Source: CAJXII01 sp965242915
Lineage (GTDB): Bacteria; Campylobacterota; Campylobacteria; Campylobacterales; Arcobacteraceae
DNA: 64,000 bases
Direction of reading: 5' to 3'
NCBI GenBank assembly: GCA_965242915.1
Contig: CBDETN010000023.1
Span: forward strand, 139,678 to 203,677
The notes beneath the pieces were generated by a model. The model saw only the letters and a program-made list of their open reading frames with translations, had not been told where the DNA came from and searched no databases. The position numbers were made by a program, and so were the translations under genes. Numbering within the stretch: the first letter of the stretch is position 1; every line of letters starts with the position of its first letter. Positions 52,605-61,255 of this stretch are shown piece by piece.

Positions 52605-52888
52605 TTATATGATTTTCTTTATACTCGTTTGTATAATATCTTTACCTTTCATTGCTATTTTCATATACTCATCTGTTTGAGGTTCAATTTTATCTATCTC
52701 TAGTTTGTATTGAGTCATATTCAAATCATCAAGAGCATTACTTAGCTTTTCTAAATCATCATAACTAATAAATCTTGAGTTTAAAAGACTTTGTAAGATA
52801 TCTTCATCTTTAGTCAAGGCAACAGCTAAATCAAAAATATCTCTAGCTAAGTTATCTTCTTTTCTCCACTTAACCTTTTTAGCAATAA
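52605..52888 (-). pseudogene. AbiEii/AbiGii-like nucleotidyltransferase, C-terminal part
   Basis: What remains is the C-terminal ~94 residues: AKKVKWRKEDNLARDIFDLA, then helical acidic repeats (YDDLEKLSNALDDLN). The 'K-x-x-x-R-x-x-R-D-h-x-D-L' pattern is typical of the AbiEii/AbiGii toxin family of phage-abortive-infection nucleotidyltransferases. The N-terminal catalytic G-S and D-x-D half is missing because the IS3-type element sits at its 5' side. No upstream part is found beyond the IS, so the rest was deleted, not just separated. The family call rests on a short segment. Confidence 0.5.
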
Positions 52889-54221
52889 TATAATACCCCA
52901 AGAAGACAAGACAACTTTTTCTAAATCCTTATTCTCTTTTTCACCTGTTACCTTATGCCACAATTTCAACTAATTTATCATAATCCTTATTATTAATTTT
53001 TAAACTATCATAATAAAAACTCATTGGTTTTTTATAATTTAAAGTTTGATGAAATCTTTTATGATTATAAAAATCAATATAATCTTTCACATCAGTTTTT
53101 AACTCTTTAATTGTGTTATATTCATTTAGATAAATTCTTTCAACTTTTGCACTTCGCCAGAATCTCTCTATACAAATATTATCAGTAGCTCTACCTTTAC
53201 CATCCATTGAGATAATGATGCCATTATCTTTTAAAGTCTGTGTATGGATATGACTTGTGTATTGACTGCCTTGATCTGTATTAAATATTTCAGGTTTACC
53301 ATATAGCGATAATGCTTCATTTAGAACATCCATTGTTAAAGCTGAATCCATAGTGTTGGATATTTTCCAAGATAGTACAGCTTTAGAATACCAATCAATT
53401 ATAGCTGCTAAATAAACCATGCCGCCATTAATCTTGATATATGTTATATCCGTACTCCATACTTGATTTGCTTTTACTATGTCAACTCCTCTAAGCTTGT
53501 AAGAGTATTTTTTATGTTGCTTATCTGGTATTGATAGATTTATTGGTTTAACTGCTAATATTGGCTTTAAACCCATCTCTTGTCTATATTTATAAACAGT
53601 ATTCAAACTTATATTGTATCCATCTTCTAAAAGTTGCTGATGAACTTTTAAAGCTCCATATATTGGTATTTGCTCATAAATATCATTTATCTTATCTTTG
53701 AGTGATATTTTATGCTTATTTTCTATAGGCTTATAATATAAGCTGCTTGGATTTAATTTTATAAGTTTACATTGAGTTGATACTGAAATATATGTTAGCT
53801 TAGACTCTATCAACTCTTTTTTATTAGATAAGTCCAAGCTTTGTAGCTTTTCCTCAAGCCATTCCTTTTCAACTGTCATTTTACCTACTATCTTTGCATA
53901 ATCATCTATTTTAGATTGTAATTTTAAGTTTTCGTCTTTATATTCTTTGATAGCCTTTGCAGGCTCCATTGCCAACTCTGCATTATCCAAAAATATCTTC
54001 TTCCAATTTTGGATATTTTTAGGTGTTATATTATTTTTACTTGCTATCTCATTTAAAGTCTTTTCACCTTTTAAAACTTCTAAAACAATTTTTGTTTTAA
54101 ATTTTGCTGTAAATATTCTTCTTTTTGTACTCATTTTTTACCCCTATTAAATATTTTATTATTTTAACTTTTTAGGAATAAGAATCTTATTTTTTCGTTC
54201 TTATTTTCTTGGGGTATTATA
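52889..54221 (-). mobile_element. IS3-family element, copy 2 (1333 bp)
   Basis: Same element and orientation as 6731-8063, with the same TATAATACCCC ends. It truncates an AbiEii-like gene on its left and abuts a solo IS3-type end (54221-54238) on its right. Flanks share only TATA. Confidence 0.9.
52953..54134 (-). CDS. IS3-family transposase, single-frame, copy 2
   Basis: A 393-aa protein identical to the copy at 6795-7976, except Gly for Ser in KIVGKMT (about residue 84). Helix-turn-helix regions and all three DDE residues are present. Intact and presumably active. See copy 1 for the domains. Confidence 0.92.
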   Translation of the reverse strand: MSTKRRIFTAKFKTKIVLEVLKGEKTLNEIASKNNITPKNIQNWKKIFLDNAELAMEPAKAIKEYKDENLKLQSKIDDYAKIVGKMTVEKEWLEEKLQSLDLSNKKELIESKLTYISVSTQCKLIKLNPSSLYYKPIENKHKISLKDKINDIYEQIPIYGALKVHQQLLEDGYNISLNTVYKYRQEMGLKPILAVKPINLSIPDKQHKKYSYKLRGVDIVKANQVWSTDITYIKINGGMVYLAAIIDWYSKAVLSWKISNTMDSALTMDVLNEALSLYGKPEIFNTDQGSQYTSHIHTQTLKDNGIIISMDGKGRATDNICIERFWRSAKVERIYLNEYNTIKELKTDVKDYIDFYNHKRFHQTLNYKKPMSFYYDSLKINNKDYDKLVEIVA

Positions 54222-54238
54222 TTAGTGTAGCCAGATCA
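54221..54238. repeat. solo IS3-type end
   Basis: ATTAGTGTAGCCAGATCA, identical to 4136-4153 and in the same orientation, but with no orfA or orfB attached. It sits exactly at the right edge of IS copy 2 and 9 bp from the tRNA-Leu gene. It marks the place of an earlier IS3 insertion. Confidence 0.6.
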
Positions 54239-54246
54239 GTAATTAG

Positions 54247-54330
54247 TGGTACCAGCAGCCGGACTCGAACCGGCACACCCGCAGGCAGAAGATTTTGAAT
54301 CTTCCAAGTCTACCATTCCATCATGCTGGC
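54247..54330 (-). tRNA. tRNA-Leu (anticodon CAA)
   Basis: 84 nt on the minus strand. The acceptor GCCAGCA/TGCTGGT has a G-U first pair, followed by discriminator A and encoded CCA. The anticodon stem GAAGA/TCTTC holds TTCAAAA, giving CAA. A long variable arm and T-loop GGTTCGAGTCC are present. Its 3' end appears to be the target of an integrated, decayed element lying to the left. Confidence 0.95.
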
Positions 54331-54404
54331 ACAAAATTTGATTTTGAAACTTTATCTCATAAAAACTTTATACTAGATAAAATAAAGAAAAAATTAGTGG
54401 AATT

Positions 54405-54983
54405 TTAGTCAAGGCTTGATTTTATTCCTAATAACCTGCAGCTATTTTCTAAAATTGCTACTTTTTTTATTAGTTCGTTTATATCTCTATCATAAACATA
54501 AACTCCAACACCTCTTATGACCATTACATGACTAGAAGATTGTTTTAAAAACTTAGTGATTTCTAATTGATTTCTATTATACCAACTATTAAAATCACCT
54601 GCATCATAAACTTCTATTTTATCAAATAAAGTTTTACCAAAATAATCTTCAAATTCAATAGTATCATGTTCTAAAGCATAAGCGGTAGTATATGGAGGCA
54701 TTCCACATGCTATATATTTAGCTTCATGAATTTGATTATAGATAGAGTTGTGAATATCAGCCTCTAAACTTGCCATTTTCCAGCTATAATCATAATTATT
54801 CATTTTTAATTGACATAAACTTGATTTACCTATTTCATCAAATATTGCTTCTTTTGTATTGATTATAAATTTATTATGTTCTACTTTTGAAGATATTGAA
54901 CCGTGATAAATACCAAAAAAGTTTTTTCTAAAAAGTGCCAATGAAATATTTGATAACAAATCAACTATTTTTTTATCTATCAA
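54405..54983 (-). CDS. class II aldolase/adducin-like protein, zinc site lost
   Basis: 192 aa, the normal length of a class II aldolase/adducin head domain. The fold pattern is recognisable (HGSISSKVEHNKFIINT; LEADIHNSIY; VMVIRGVGVYVYDRDINELI). However, the zinc ligands expected as H-x-H near the 'P-Y-T-T-A' position are replaced: the sequence reads IACGMPPYTTAYAL, and the third-ligand N-H-G is RGVG. The usual aldolase chemistry is therefore unlikely, and this may be a repurposed paralogue. Divergent from rsmH. Confidence 0.7.
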   Translation of the reverse strand: MIDKKIVDLLSNISLALFRKNFFGIYHGSISSKVEHNKFIINTKEAIFDEIGKSSLCQLKMNNYDYSWKMASLEADIHNSIYNQIHEAKYIACGMPPYTTAYALEHDTIEFEDYFGKTLFDKIEVYDAGDFNSWYNRNQLEITKFLKQSSSHVMVIRGVGVYVYDRDINELIKKVAILENSCRLLGIKSSLD

Positions 54984-55048
54984 ATTAAATCCTTTAAAAT
55001 AATTATTTAGATATTATAACATCATTAAAATAATAATTAAGGTTAAAT

Positions 55049-55960
55049 TTGACTGATACTAAAATTCCACATATCCCGGTACTTTATGATGAAGTTATTG
55101 ATGCATTTAAAGATTGTAATGATGGTTATGTGATCGATTGTACGGCAGGTTTCGGTGGACATAGTGAAGGATTGCTTAAAAACAATCCAAATATTAAACT
55201 TATCTGTAATGATCAAGATGATGAAGCTTTAGAATTCTCAGCCAAGAGACTGGAACCTTTTAAAGACAGGGTTATATTTAGTAAAGGAAACTTTGAAACG
55301 GTTGTACTAAATCATAAAAACTATAATATATGTGGAATTTTAGCAGATATTGGAGTCTCATCTTTACAGCTTGATAACGATAATCGCGGTTTTGGATTTA
55401 ATAGTGAAGTGCTTGATATGCGAATGGATCAAAATCAAGACTTAAGTGCTAAAGATGTTGTAAATAACTATTCACAAGTTGAACTAGAAAGAGTTTTTAA
55501 AGAGTATGGAGAGGTGCGAGAGTACAAAAAAGTCGCCTCTTTAGTAGTTCAAAATAGACCTTTTTCTAGTGCCAAAGAATTATCTGCACTTCTAAGTTCT
55601 AAGATGCATAAAGGTAAATTACATCCGGCAACTTTGCCATTTCAAGGTATACGAATTGAAGTTAATAATGAGCTTGGTGTTTTGGAAAATCTTTTTGACA
55701 GTATTGAAGAAGCTAATTTGACCAATTGTATTGTGGCTATTATCTCATTTCATTCTCTTGAAGACAGAATTGTAAAGAATTATTTTAAAAAATGGACAAA
55801 GAGATGTATCTGTCCTGATTATATTTTTAGATGTGAATGTGGAAACAATCATCAAAAAGGTAAAATAATTATTAAAAAACCTATAATTCCTACAAAGCAA
55901 GAGATTAAAATTAACCCGCGAAGTAGAAGTTCTAAATTAAGGATTTTTAAGTTTGACTAG
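55049..55960 (+). CDS. rsmH: 16S rRNA (cytosine(1402)-N(4))-methyltransferase
   Basis: 303 aa. VIDCTAGFGGHSEGLL (about residues 28-43) is the SAM-binding loop. ILADIGVSSLQLDNDNRGF (about 94-112) and RIEVNNELGVLENL plus FHSLEDRIVKNYF (about 210-250) are RsmH signatures, and the C-terminus ends in basic NPRSRSSKLRIFKFD. It methylates N4 of C1402 in the decoding centre. The start is TTG with AAGG upstream. The next gene overlaps by 8 bp, as in mra/fts clusters. Confidence 0.95.
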   Translation: MTDTKIPHIPVLYDEVIDAFKDCNDGYVIDCTAGFGGHSEGLLKNNPNIKLICNDQDDEALEFSAKRLEPFKDRVIFSKGNFETVVLNHKNYNICGILADIGVSSLQLDNDNRGFGFNSEVLDMRMDQNQDLSAKDVVNNYSQVELERVFKEYGEVREYKKVASLVVQNRPFSSAKELSALLSSKMHKGKLHPATLPFQGIRIEVNNELGVLENLFDSIEEANLTNCIVAIISFHSLEDRIVKNYFKKWTKRCICPDYIFRCECGNNHQKGKIIIKKPIIPTKQEIKINPRSRSSKLRIFKFD

Positions 55961-56213
55961 AAAAAAGCCATTTTTAACAGCAAAAAGTTCTTTGATTATT
56001 ATATTTTTAACTATGTTCGTTGTACTGGCTCTTTTTATGCCAAAAATATATTTACGAAATAATATTTATTATATAAGCAAAGATATAAATAAACTTCATT
56101 CTCAACATATATCGCTAAAAGAGGAAAATAAATTTCTTGCACAGCAATTAGAAAAGATGAAATATAAAAATCAAATTATGGATTCACTTATATTGCAAAA
56201 TTTAGATAATTAG
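55953..56213 (+). CDS. FtsL-like small division protein
   Basis: 86 aa. A basic cytosolic start (TRKKPFLTAK), one membrane span at about residues 12-30 (SLIIIFLTMFVVLALFM), then a periplasmic coiled coil (HSQHISLKEENKFLAQQLEK). This is the size and topology of FtsL, a divisome protein that is poorly conserved in sequence, and position right after rsmH is where ftsL lies in many bacteria. The start is TTG, overlapping rsmH by 8 bp. No ftsI follows; instead a convergent permease gene does. Confidence 0.65.
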   Translation: MTRKKPFLTAKSSLIIIFLTMFVVLALFMPKIYLRNNIYYISKDINKLHSQHISLKEENKFLAQQLEKMKYKNQIMDSLILQNLDN

Positions 56214-57419
56214 CTACTCGTTTCGCAAAACATCCAAAACATCAATTTTGGTTGCTTTGATCGCCGGATAATATGAAGATAAAAATACAATTACAATTGA
56301 ACCGCAGATTATAGAGATTAAATCTAAATTACTTAATAATAAAGGTAACTTAGTAGTTCCATAAACATCAGCAGGAAGTGATATAATATCAAAGTTTTCC
56401 AAGATAAACATACCGCCAAATCCAAGAGCAGTACCAACTAAAATACCACTGAATCCAATAATTATACCCAGTCTTAAAAAGATATGCTTAACTTCTGCCA
56501 ATGATGCCCCTTGTGATAAAAGTAAAGCGATCTCTTTTCTTCTACTCATTACTGTCATAAGAAGTGAACTGATAATATTTAATGAAGCTATTAAAATAAT
56601 TAACATTAGAACTATAAATAAAGCTTTTTTCTCCATCTCCATAGCAGCGAAGAAATTTCCATTTTGTTGCCACCAGCCAATAATACCAATCGACATAGGT
56701 AAAATTTTTTCAAGTCGTTTAATGTCTTCAAACGGGTTATTACTAAAAATATGGATGCCGTCATAAATATCTTTTGGTTTCTTTAAAATGGTTTGAAGGG
56801 CTTGGATTGAAGTATACATATAAGCTTTATCATAAGCATTAAGACCAGATTTAAATTCACTTTTGTAAATAAATCGTTTCATCTTAGGCATAGTAGATAA
56901 ACCACTTGGAACTATTTGGGTAAAATATAAAGTTACTTTTTGCTCAGGCAGTAAAAGAAGTTGATCGCGAATCCCTTGACCTACAATTAAATGATACTTA
57001 TTGAAGTCATTAACTTTTTTAGCAGCTTTAGCGTAGATTTTATTTATAACAGATTCATTTTTATGATCTACACCAAACAATAATCCACCACTCATAGTAT
57101 CAGAATTATTGACCATAACTTGAGTTGAAAGATATGGTGAGAATTTTAAATTAGGAAATTTTTGCTCTAATTGTTTGAGTAATTTATCATCTACTTCATC
57201 AGAAAATTTAGGATAAATACTCAAAGGATAATTCATGGTAAAAAGTTTATCTTTAAACTCTTTGGCAGTTCCGTTCATAATTGCCATTGCAACTATTAAA
57301 ACCATCACACCGACAGCAACACCAATAAATGCTAAAAGTGCAGAAATACTGATAAATGGGTTTTTTTTATCCCACCTTAGATATTTCTTTACTATAAAAT
57401 TAACAAGTTTTGTATTCAA
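56214..57419 (-). CDS. LolC/LolE-family ABC transporter permease
   Basis: 401 aa. TM1 is at about residues 22-46, a ~200-residue periplasmic MacB-PCD domain follows, then three TM segments (about 265-290, 315-340, 360-385) with the FtsX domain (ISSLLMTVMSRRKEIALLLS). The C-terminus PAIKATKIDVLDVLRNE is typical of LolCE/FtsX permeases. In lipoprotein transport it would work with a LolD ATPase, passing lipoproteins to LolA, which is encoded at 60223. It begins one base after the secA stop. Confidence 0.88.
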   Translation of the reverse strand: MNTKLVNFIVKKYLRWDKKNPFISISALLAFIGVAVGVMVLIVAMAIMNGTAKEFKDKLFTMNYPLSIYPKFSDEVDDKLLKQLEQKFPNLKFSPYLSTQVMVNNSDTMSGGLLFGVDHKNESVINKIYAKAAKKVNDFNKYHLIVGQGIRDQLLLLPEQKVTLYFTQIVPSGLSTMPKMKRFIYKSEFKSGLNAYDKAYMYTSIQALQTILKKPKDIYDGIHIFSNNPFEDIKRLEKILPMSIGIIGWWQQNGNFFAAMEMEKKALFIVLMLIILIASLNIISSLLMTVMSRRKEIALLLSQGASLAEVKHIFLRLGIIIGFSGILVGTALGFGGMFILENFDIISLPADVYGTTKLPLLLSNLDLISIICGSIVIVFLSSYYPAIKATKIDVLDVLRNE

Positions 57420-57420
57420 A

Positions 57421-60021
57421 TTAGTTAGCTACAAGCCCTCTTTTTGGTCCACTTTTACCACAACATTGTTTATACTTTTTACCACTTCCACACGGACAAG
57501 GTTCATTTCTTGCAATTTTCTTTTGAATTACAGGTATCTCTTGATGATTTGTTACTGTATTGTCATTTGAAGATTGCATTTGCTCTTTCACTCGTGCTAG
57601 TTCAGCTTCTTCTTCTGCTTGATTTTGTAGTTGAATTGTAAATAAAACTCTTACTATTTCATTTTTAATTGAAGCAATAAGTTCAATAAACATATTGTAG
57701 CTTTCTTTTTTATATTCAACCAGCGGGTCTTTTTGATTGTATCCTCGAAGTCCAATACCGGTTTTAAGTGTATCCATAGAATACAGATGTTCTCTCCATG
57801 CTTTATCTAAAATTTGAAGATATAAAATTCTCTCTATTTCACTTCTTTGTTCAGGGGCCGCCATTCCCATTTTATCGTTATAGATAGTTGAAAAGATTGT
57901 TAGTAGTTTTTGTTCAACATCATCAAAAGTATCAGCTTTTATATTATCTTGAGATAATTGGATATTTAGGTCTTCAAGTAATTTTAAAACAACTTTTTCT
58001 AAATTGTAGTCTTCACTTGGTATTCCGTCCATAATTTCACATTCACTTAACAAATTAGCCACATACTCAGCTCTATTTTCATCTAATTTACCAGTTATAT
58101 CAAATTTAGGATTTAACAAGTCATTTCTAAAGTTATAAATCACTTTTCTTTGTTGATTTGCCACATCATCATATTCAAGTAGATGTTTTCTACTTTCAAA
58201 GTGCATAGCTTCCACTTTTTTCTGTGCATTTTCAACTGCTCTTGTTACCATACCGGATTCAATATGTTCACCCTCTTCAAGTCCAAGTCTTTTCATAACC
58301 CCTGCAATTTTATCACTTCCAAAAATTCTAAGCAGATTATCTTCCAAACTTAAGAAAAATTGAGATTCACCGACATCACCCTGTCTTCCGCTTCGACCTC
58401 TTAGCTGATTATCAATTCTTCTACTTTCGTGTCTCTCGGTTCCTATAATCATTAACCCGCCAAGATCTTGACACTCTTGCGGTAATTTAATATCTACACC
58501 ACGACCTGCCATATTTGTAGCAATTGTTATAGCGCCTTTAAGTCCTGCATCTTCTATAATTTTTCCCTCTTTTGCATGTTGTTTTGCATTTAAAACTGTA
58601 TGAGGAACTTTTTCTTTTTTCAATAAAGCATGTAGATGTTCAGATTTTTCAATAGATGCAGTACCTACCAAGATTGGTTGACCAGTTTTATTTATCTCTT
58701 TAATCCTTTGACAAACAGCATTAAATTTTTCAGTTTCTGTTCTGTAAATTAAATCATTTTTATCATCTCTAGTAATTGGAACATTTGTAGGGATACTTAC
58801 AACATCAAGATTATAAATCTCTGCAAACTCGGTAGCTTCAGTTTGAGCAGTTCCTGTCATACCCGCTAATTTTTCATACATTCTAAAGTAATTTTGAAAT
58901 GTGATATCAGCTAAGGTTTGTGATTCTTCTTGAATTTTAACATTTTCTTTTGCTTCAAGTGCCTGATGAAGTCCATCACTAAATCTTCTACCTTCACTAA
59001 GTCTTCCCGTAAATTCATCTACGATGATCACTTCATTGTTTTGAACTACATAATCAACATCTTTTTCAAATATATAATTTGATTTTAAAGCTTGGTCAAG
59101 ATGATGCGAAAGATGTGCATTTTCAAGAGAATACATATTGTCAACACCAAATAACTCTTCGGCTTTTATAATTCCAGCTTCATTTAATAAAACTATTTTA
59201 TTTTTTTCATCAACTGTAAAATCTCCTGTTACTGTTGCCTCTTCACTTGCACTTTTGGCTTCAGTTTTAGTTCCTTTTTCAAGTTTTAAAGCTATCTTAT
59301 TTGATTGAACATAATTTTCACTTTTATGGTCTGTAGGTCCAGAGATAATCAAAGGTGTTCTAGCCTCATCGATTAAAATAGAATCAACTTCATCAACTAT
59401 TACAAAGTTGTGTTCTCTTTGAACTTTCTCTTCTAGATCATAGTGCATATTATCTCGTAAAAAATCAAAACCAAATTCATTGTTAGTTCCATAAGTAATA
59501 TCAGCTATATATTGCTCTTTTCGAAGTCCATCCTCATGTATATTACCTGTAATTGCACCTATACTAAATCCTAAGAAATTATAAAGCGGCTCTAAATCTT
59601 TTGCATCACGCGAAGCTAGATAATCATTAACCGTAACCACATGAACTCCTTTACCACTTAAAGCATTAAGTGCAACTGCTAAAGTACCAACAAGAGTTTT
59701 ACCTTCACCTGTTTTCATCTCTGCAATTCTTCCTTCATGAAGTACCATACCTCCAATTATCTGAACATCAAAATGTCTCATACCAAGTGTTCTTTTACTG
59801 GCTTCTCTGACCATAGCAAAACAATCATTAAGTGCATCTTCAAGTGACAGTTCATCATCTTGAACTGATTTTTTAAGTTCATAGAAGTTATTTTTTAATT
59901 CTTCATCATCCATTGACTCATATTTAGCTTCTAATTCATTTACTAACTGTACTCTTTTATAATATTTTTTTATCTCTTTATCATTTCTAGTTCCAAAAAT
60001 TTTTGAAAATATATTTAACAT
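57421..60021 (-). CDS. secA: preprotein translocase ATPase SecA
   Basis: 866 aa. The N-terminal DEAD motor has Walker A AEMKTGEGKTLVG (about residues 97-109) and DEVDSILIDEARTPLIISGP (about 207-226). The second motor domain has GTASIEKSEHL and RIDNQLRGRSGRQGD. The preprotein-binding and helical scaffold domains follow, and the C-terminal zinc knuckle NEPCPCGSGKKYKQCCG (about 843-859) binds SecB and phospholipid. It drives export through SecYEG. The 2-bp gap to the LolC/E-type gene downstream suggests one transcript. Confidence 0.98.
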   Translation of the reverse strand: MLNIFSKIFGTRNDKEIKKYYKRVQLVNELEAKYESMDDEELKNNFYELKKSVQDDELSLEDALNDCFAMVREASKRTLGMRHFDVQIIGGMVLHEGRIAEMKTGEGKTLVGTLAVALNALSGKGVHVVTVNDYLASRDAKDLEPLYNFLGFSIGAITGNIHEDGLRKEQYIADITYGTNNEFGFDFLRDNMHYDLEEKVQREHNFVIVDEVDSILIDEARTPLIISGPTDHKSENYVQSNKIALKLEKGTKTEAKSASEEATVTGDFTVDEKNKIVLLNEAGIIKAEELFGVDNMYSLENAHLSHHLDQALKSNYIFEKDVDYVVQNNEVIIVDEFTGRLSEGRRFSDGLHQALEAKENVKIQEESQTLADITFQNYFRMYEKLAGMTGTAQTEATEFAEIYNLDVVSIPTNVPITRDDKNDLIYRTETEKFNAVCQRIKEINKTGQPILVGTASIEKSEHLHALLKKEKVPHTVLNAKQHAKEGKIIEDAGLKGAITIATNMAGRGVDIKLPQECQDLGGLMIIGTERHESRRIDNQLRGRSGRQGDVGESQFFLSLEDNLLRIFGSDKIAGVMKRLGLEEGEHIESGMVTRAVENAQKKVEAMHFESRKHLLEYDDVANQQRKVIYNFRNDLLNPKFDITGKLDENRAEYVANLLSECEIMDGIPSEDYNLEKVVLKLLEDLNIQLSQDNIKADTFDDVEQKLLTIFSTIYNDKMGMAAPEQRSEIERILYLQILDKAWREHLYSMDTLKTGIGLRGYNQKDPLVEYKKESYNMFIELIASIKNEIVRVLFTIQLQNQAEEEAELARVKEQMQSSNDNTVTNHQEIPVIQKKIARNEPCPCGSGKKYKQCCGKSGPKRGLVAN

Positions 60022-60111
60022 TTACTTCATTCCTTAGGATTGTTTTATAAAATCAAATCGCTTAAAGGCGATATGTGTTATTATTTCAGACATTTTATCT
60101 AAAACTAGCTG

Positions 60112-60214
60112 AAAAGTAGTGAATAGCGGTTGCGTAGCGTGAGTTTGGCGGAACTCACACTTACAAAACTTTCCTGCAAAGTGGTTTTATGCAGTAAAAA
60201 GTTTCTTCAGTAAA
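60112..60214. repeat. ~100-bp repeat-like element with hairpin, upstream of lolA
   Basis: It starts AAAAGTAGTGAATAGCGGTT and ends AGTTTCTTCAGTAAAGG. A perfect 7-bp hairpin (GTGAGTT at 60139-60145, AACTCAC at 60152-60158) lies inside. Both ends match the two halves of the 42-bp insert in the J-domain gene at 15398-15439. It fills most of the secA-lolA gap and ends at the lolA ribosome-binding site. Confidence 0.6.
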
Positions 60215-60222
60215 GGTTGATT

Positions 60223-60708
60223 ATGAAAGTATTAATGAGTGTTTTTTTGATAGTAAGTGCAGGTTTTGCATCAAATTTAAGTATCAAAACATATCAAGCT
60301 GACTTTACACAACTTATTAAAAATCCATCAAATAAAATTATTAAATATGAAGGTAAAATTTATATAAAACAACCAACTAAAATGCTTTGGCAATATAGAA
60401 CACCAATTCAAAAAGATGTTTATATGAATAAGTTAAGAGTTATTATTGATGAACCGGAATTAGAACAAGCAATTTTCACAAAACTAACTGATGAGATAAA
60501 TTTAATTGACTTTTTAAATAACCCTGATTTAGTTGATGATAAATATAAATTAACTTTTAAAGAAGAACTTTTAACTCAAATACAATATAGTGATGAGATG
60601 GAAAATAATATTGTGATAAAGTTTACAAATATTAAAATAAATGAAAAAATAGCAGATCAGTTATTTCAATTTATAGCTCCATTGGATTACGATATCATCA
60701 AAAAATAA
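60223..60708 (+). CDS. lolA: outer-membrane lipoprotein carrier protein LolA
   Basis: About 161 aa from ATG at 60223. A signal peptide (VLMSVFLIVSAGFA-S) exports it to the periplasm. The LolA fold shows in YQADFTQLIKNPSNKIIKYE, then GKIYIKQPTKMLWQYRTP, where the aligned Arg and aromatic residues match the lipoprotein pocket. It ferries lipoproteins from the LolCDE complex to the outer membrane. A TTG two codons upstream could also start, but ATG lies at a better distance from AAAGG. rnpB follows immediately. Confidence 0.88.
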   Translation: MKVLMSVFLIVSAGFASNLSIKTYQADFTQLIKNPSNKIIKYEGKIYIKQPTKMLWQYRTPIQKDVYMNKLRVIIDEPELEQAIFTKLTDEINLIDFLNNPDLVDDKYKLTFKEELLTQIQYSDEMENNIVIKFTNIKINEKIADQLFQFIAPLDYDIIKK

Positions 60709-60727
60709 TAAAAGATTAGATAAACTT

Positions 60728-61068
60728 CCAGCAGGTACAGCAGATAATAGCTTGAAATTTGATTTCAAGAGGAAAGTCTGGGCTTCCGTGAAGTATAGTT
60801 CCATCTAACTGATGGCTAGGGCAACCTAAGGGATAGTGCAACAGAAAGTAAACTACCTACTCGCAGTACAGAGATAGGCAAAGGTGAAACGGCAGGGTAA
60901 GAGCCTACCAGTGTTTTGAGCAATCATAACAGCTATGTAAACCCAACTAGAAGCAAGAAAAGAGTGGTATAAACTTCACAATTCTTCTTTTCGCAAGATT
61001 GTTTGAGTAATCAAACAGCTAGATAAATTATTATCAAATACAAAACTCAGCTTATAGCTGTGCCTACC
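60728..61068 (+). ncRNA. rnpB: RNase P RNA
   Basis: Conserved blocks of bacterial type A RNase P RNA are visible: GAGGAAAGTCTGGGCTTC (P4 5' part), GGGCAACCTAAGG, ACAGAAAGTAAACTACC, AAGGTGAAACGGCAGGGTAA, GAGCCTACCAG and the 3' ACAAAACTCAGCTTATAG. P1 pairs GCAGGTACAGC near 60731 with GCTGTGCCTAC at 61057-61067 (one mismatch), setting both ends to within a few bases. It is the catalytic RNA that trims tRNA 5' ends. Its last 20 bp are duplicated at 63504-63523. Confidence 0.95.
61048..61067. repeat. attL-like repeat (rnpB 3' end)
   Basis: CAGCTTATAGCTGTGCCTAC: the last bases of RNase P RNA including the 3' strand of P1. Identical copy at 63504-63523. Confidence 0.75.
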
Positions 61069-61104
61069 TACTTAAAGCCTAGTGTTTATCGCATTCTTAG
61101 ACTT

Positions 61105-61255
61105 TTAACTTTTTGACTGTGTCAGTATTGTGTCATTTGACTGACTAAATAAACTAAAATTTTTACCTAAATCAACCAATTCAGGATTAATTACACTTGC
61201 ATAATGTGTCAATGTAACTTTAGGGCTACTATAGCTATAACAAACCAAACTTAAG
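61105..61255 (-). pseudogene. tyrosine recombinase, C-terminal fragment
   Basis: Minus-strand frame CYSYSSPKVTLTHYASVINP, then ELVDLGKNFSLFSQSNDTIL and stop. The 'SSPKVTLTHYA' stretch is the end of the catalytic domain of phage-type integrases, with Tyr as nucleophile. The rest of the gene is missing: the frame runs into the IS4-type element at 61256 and does not continue on its other side. It lies 38 bp from the rnpB repeat, the expected place for the element's own integrase. Confidence 0.7.

Noticed and set aside
57444..57641. Open frames antisense to secA, bamA, oadA and dnaK
   Set aside because: Composition mirrors the real gene on the other strand; no ribosome-binding sites or domains.
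61120..61150. GTGTCA repeats near rnpB as arm-type sites
   Set aside because: They lie inside the integrase coding sequence and are explained by its codons.
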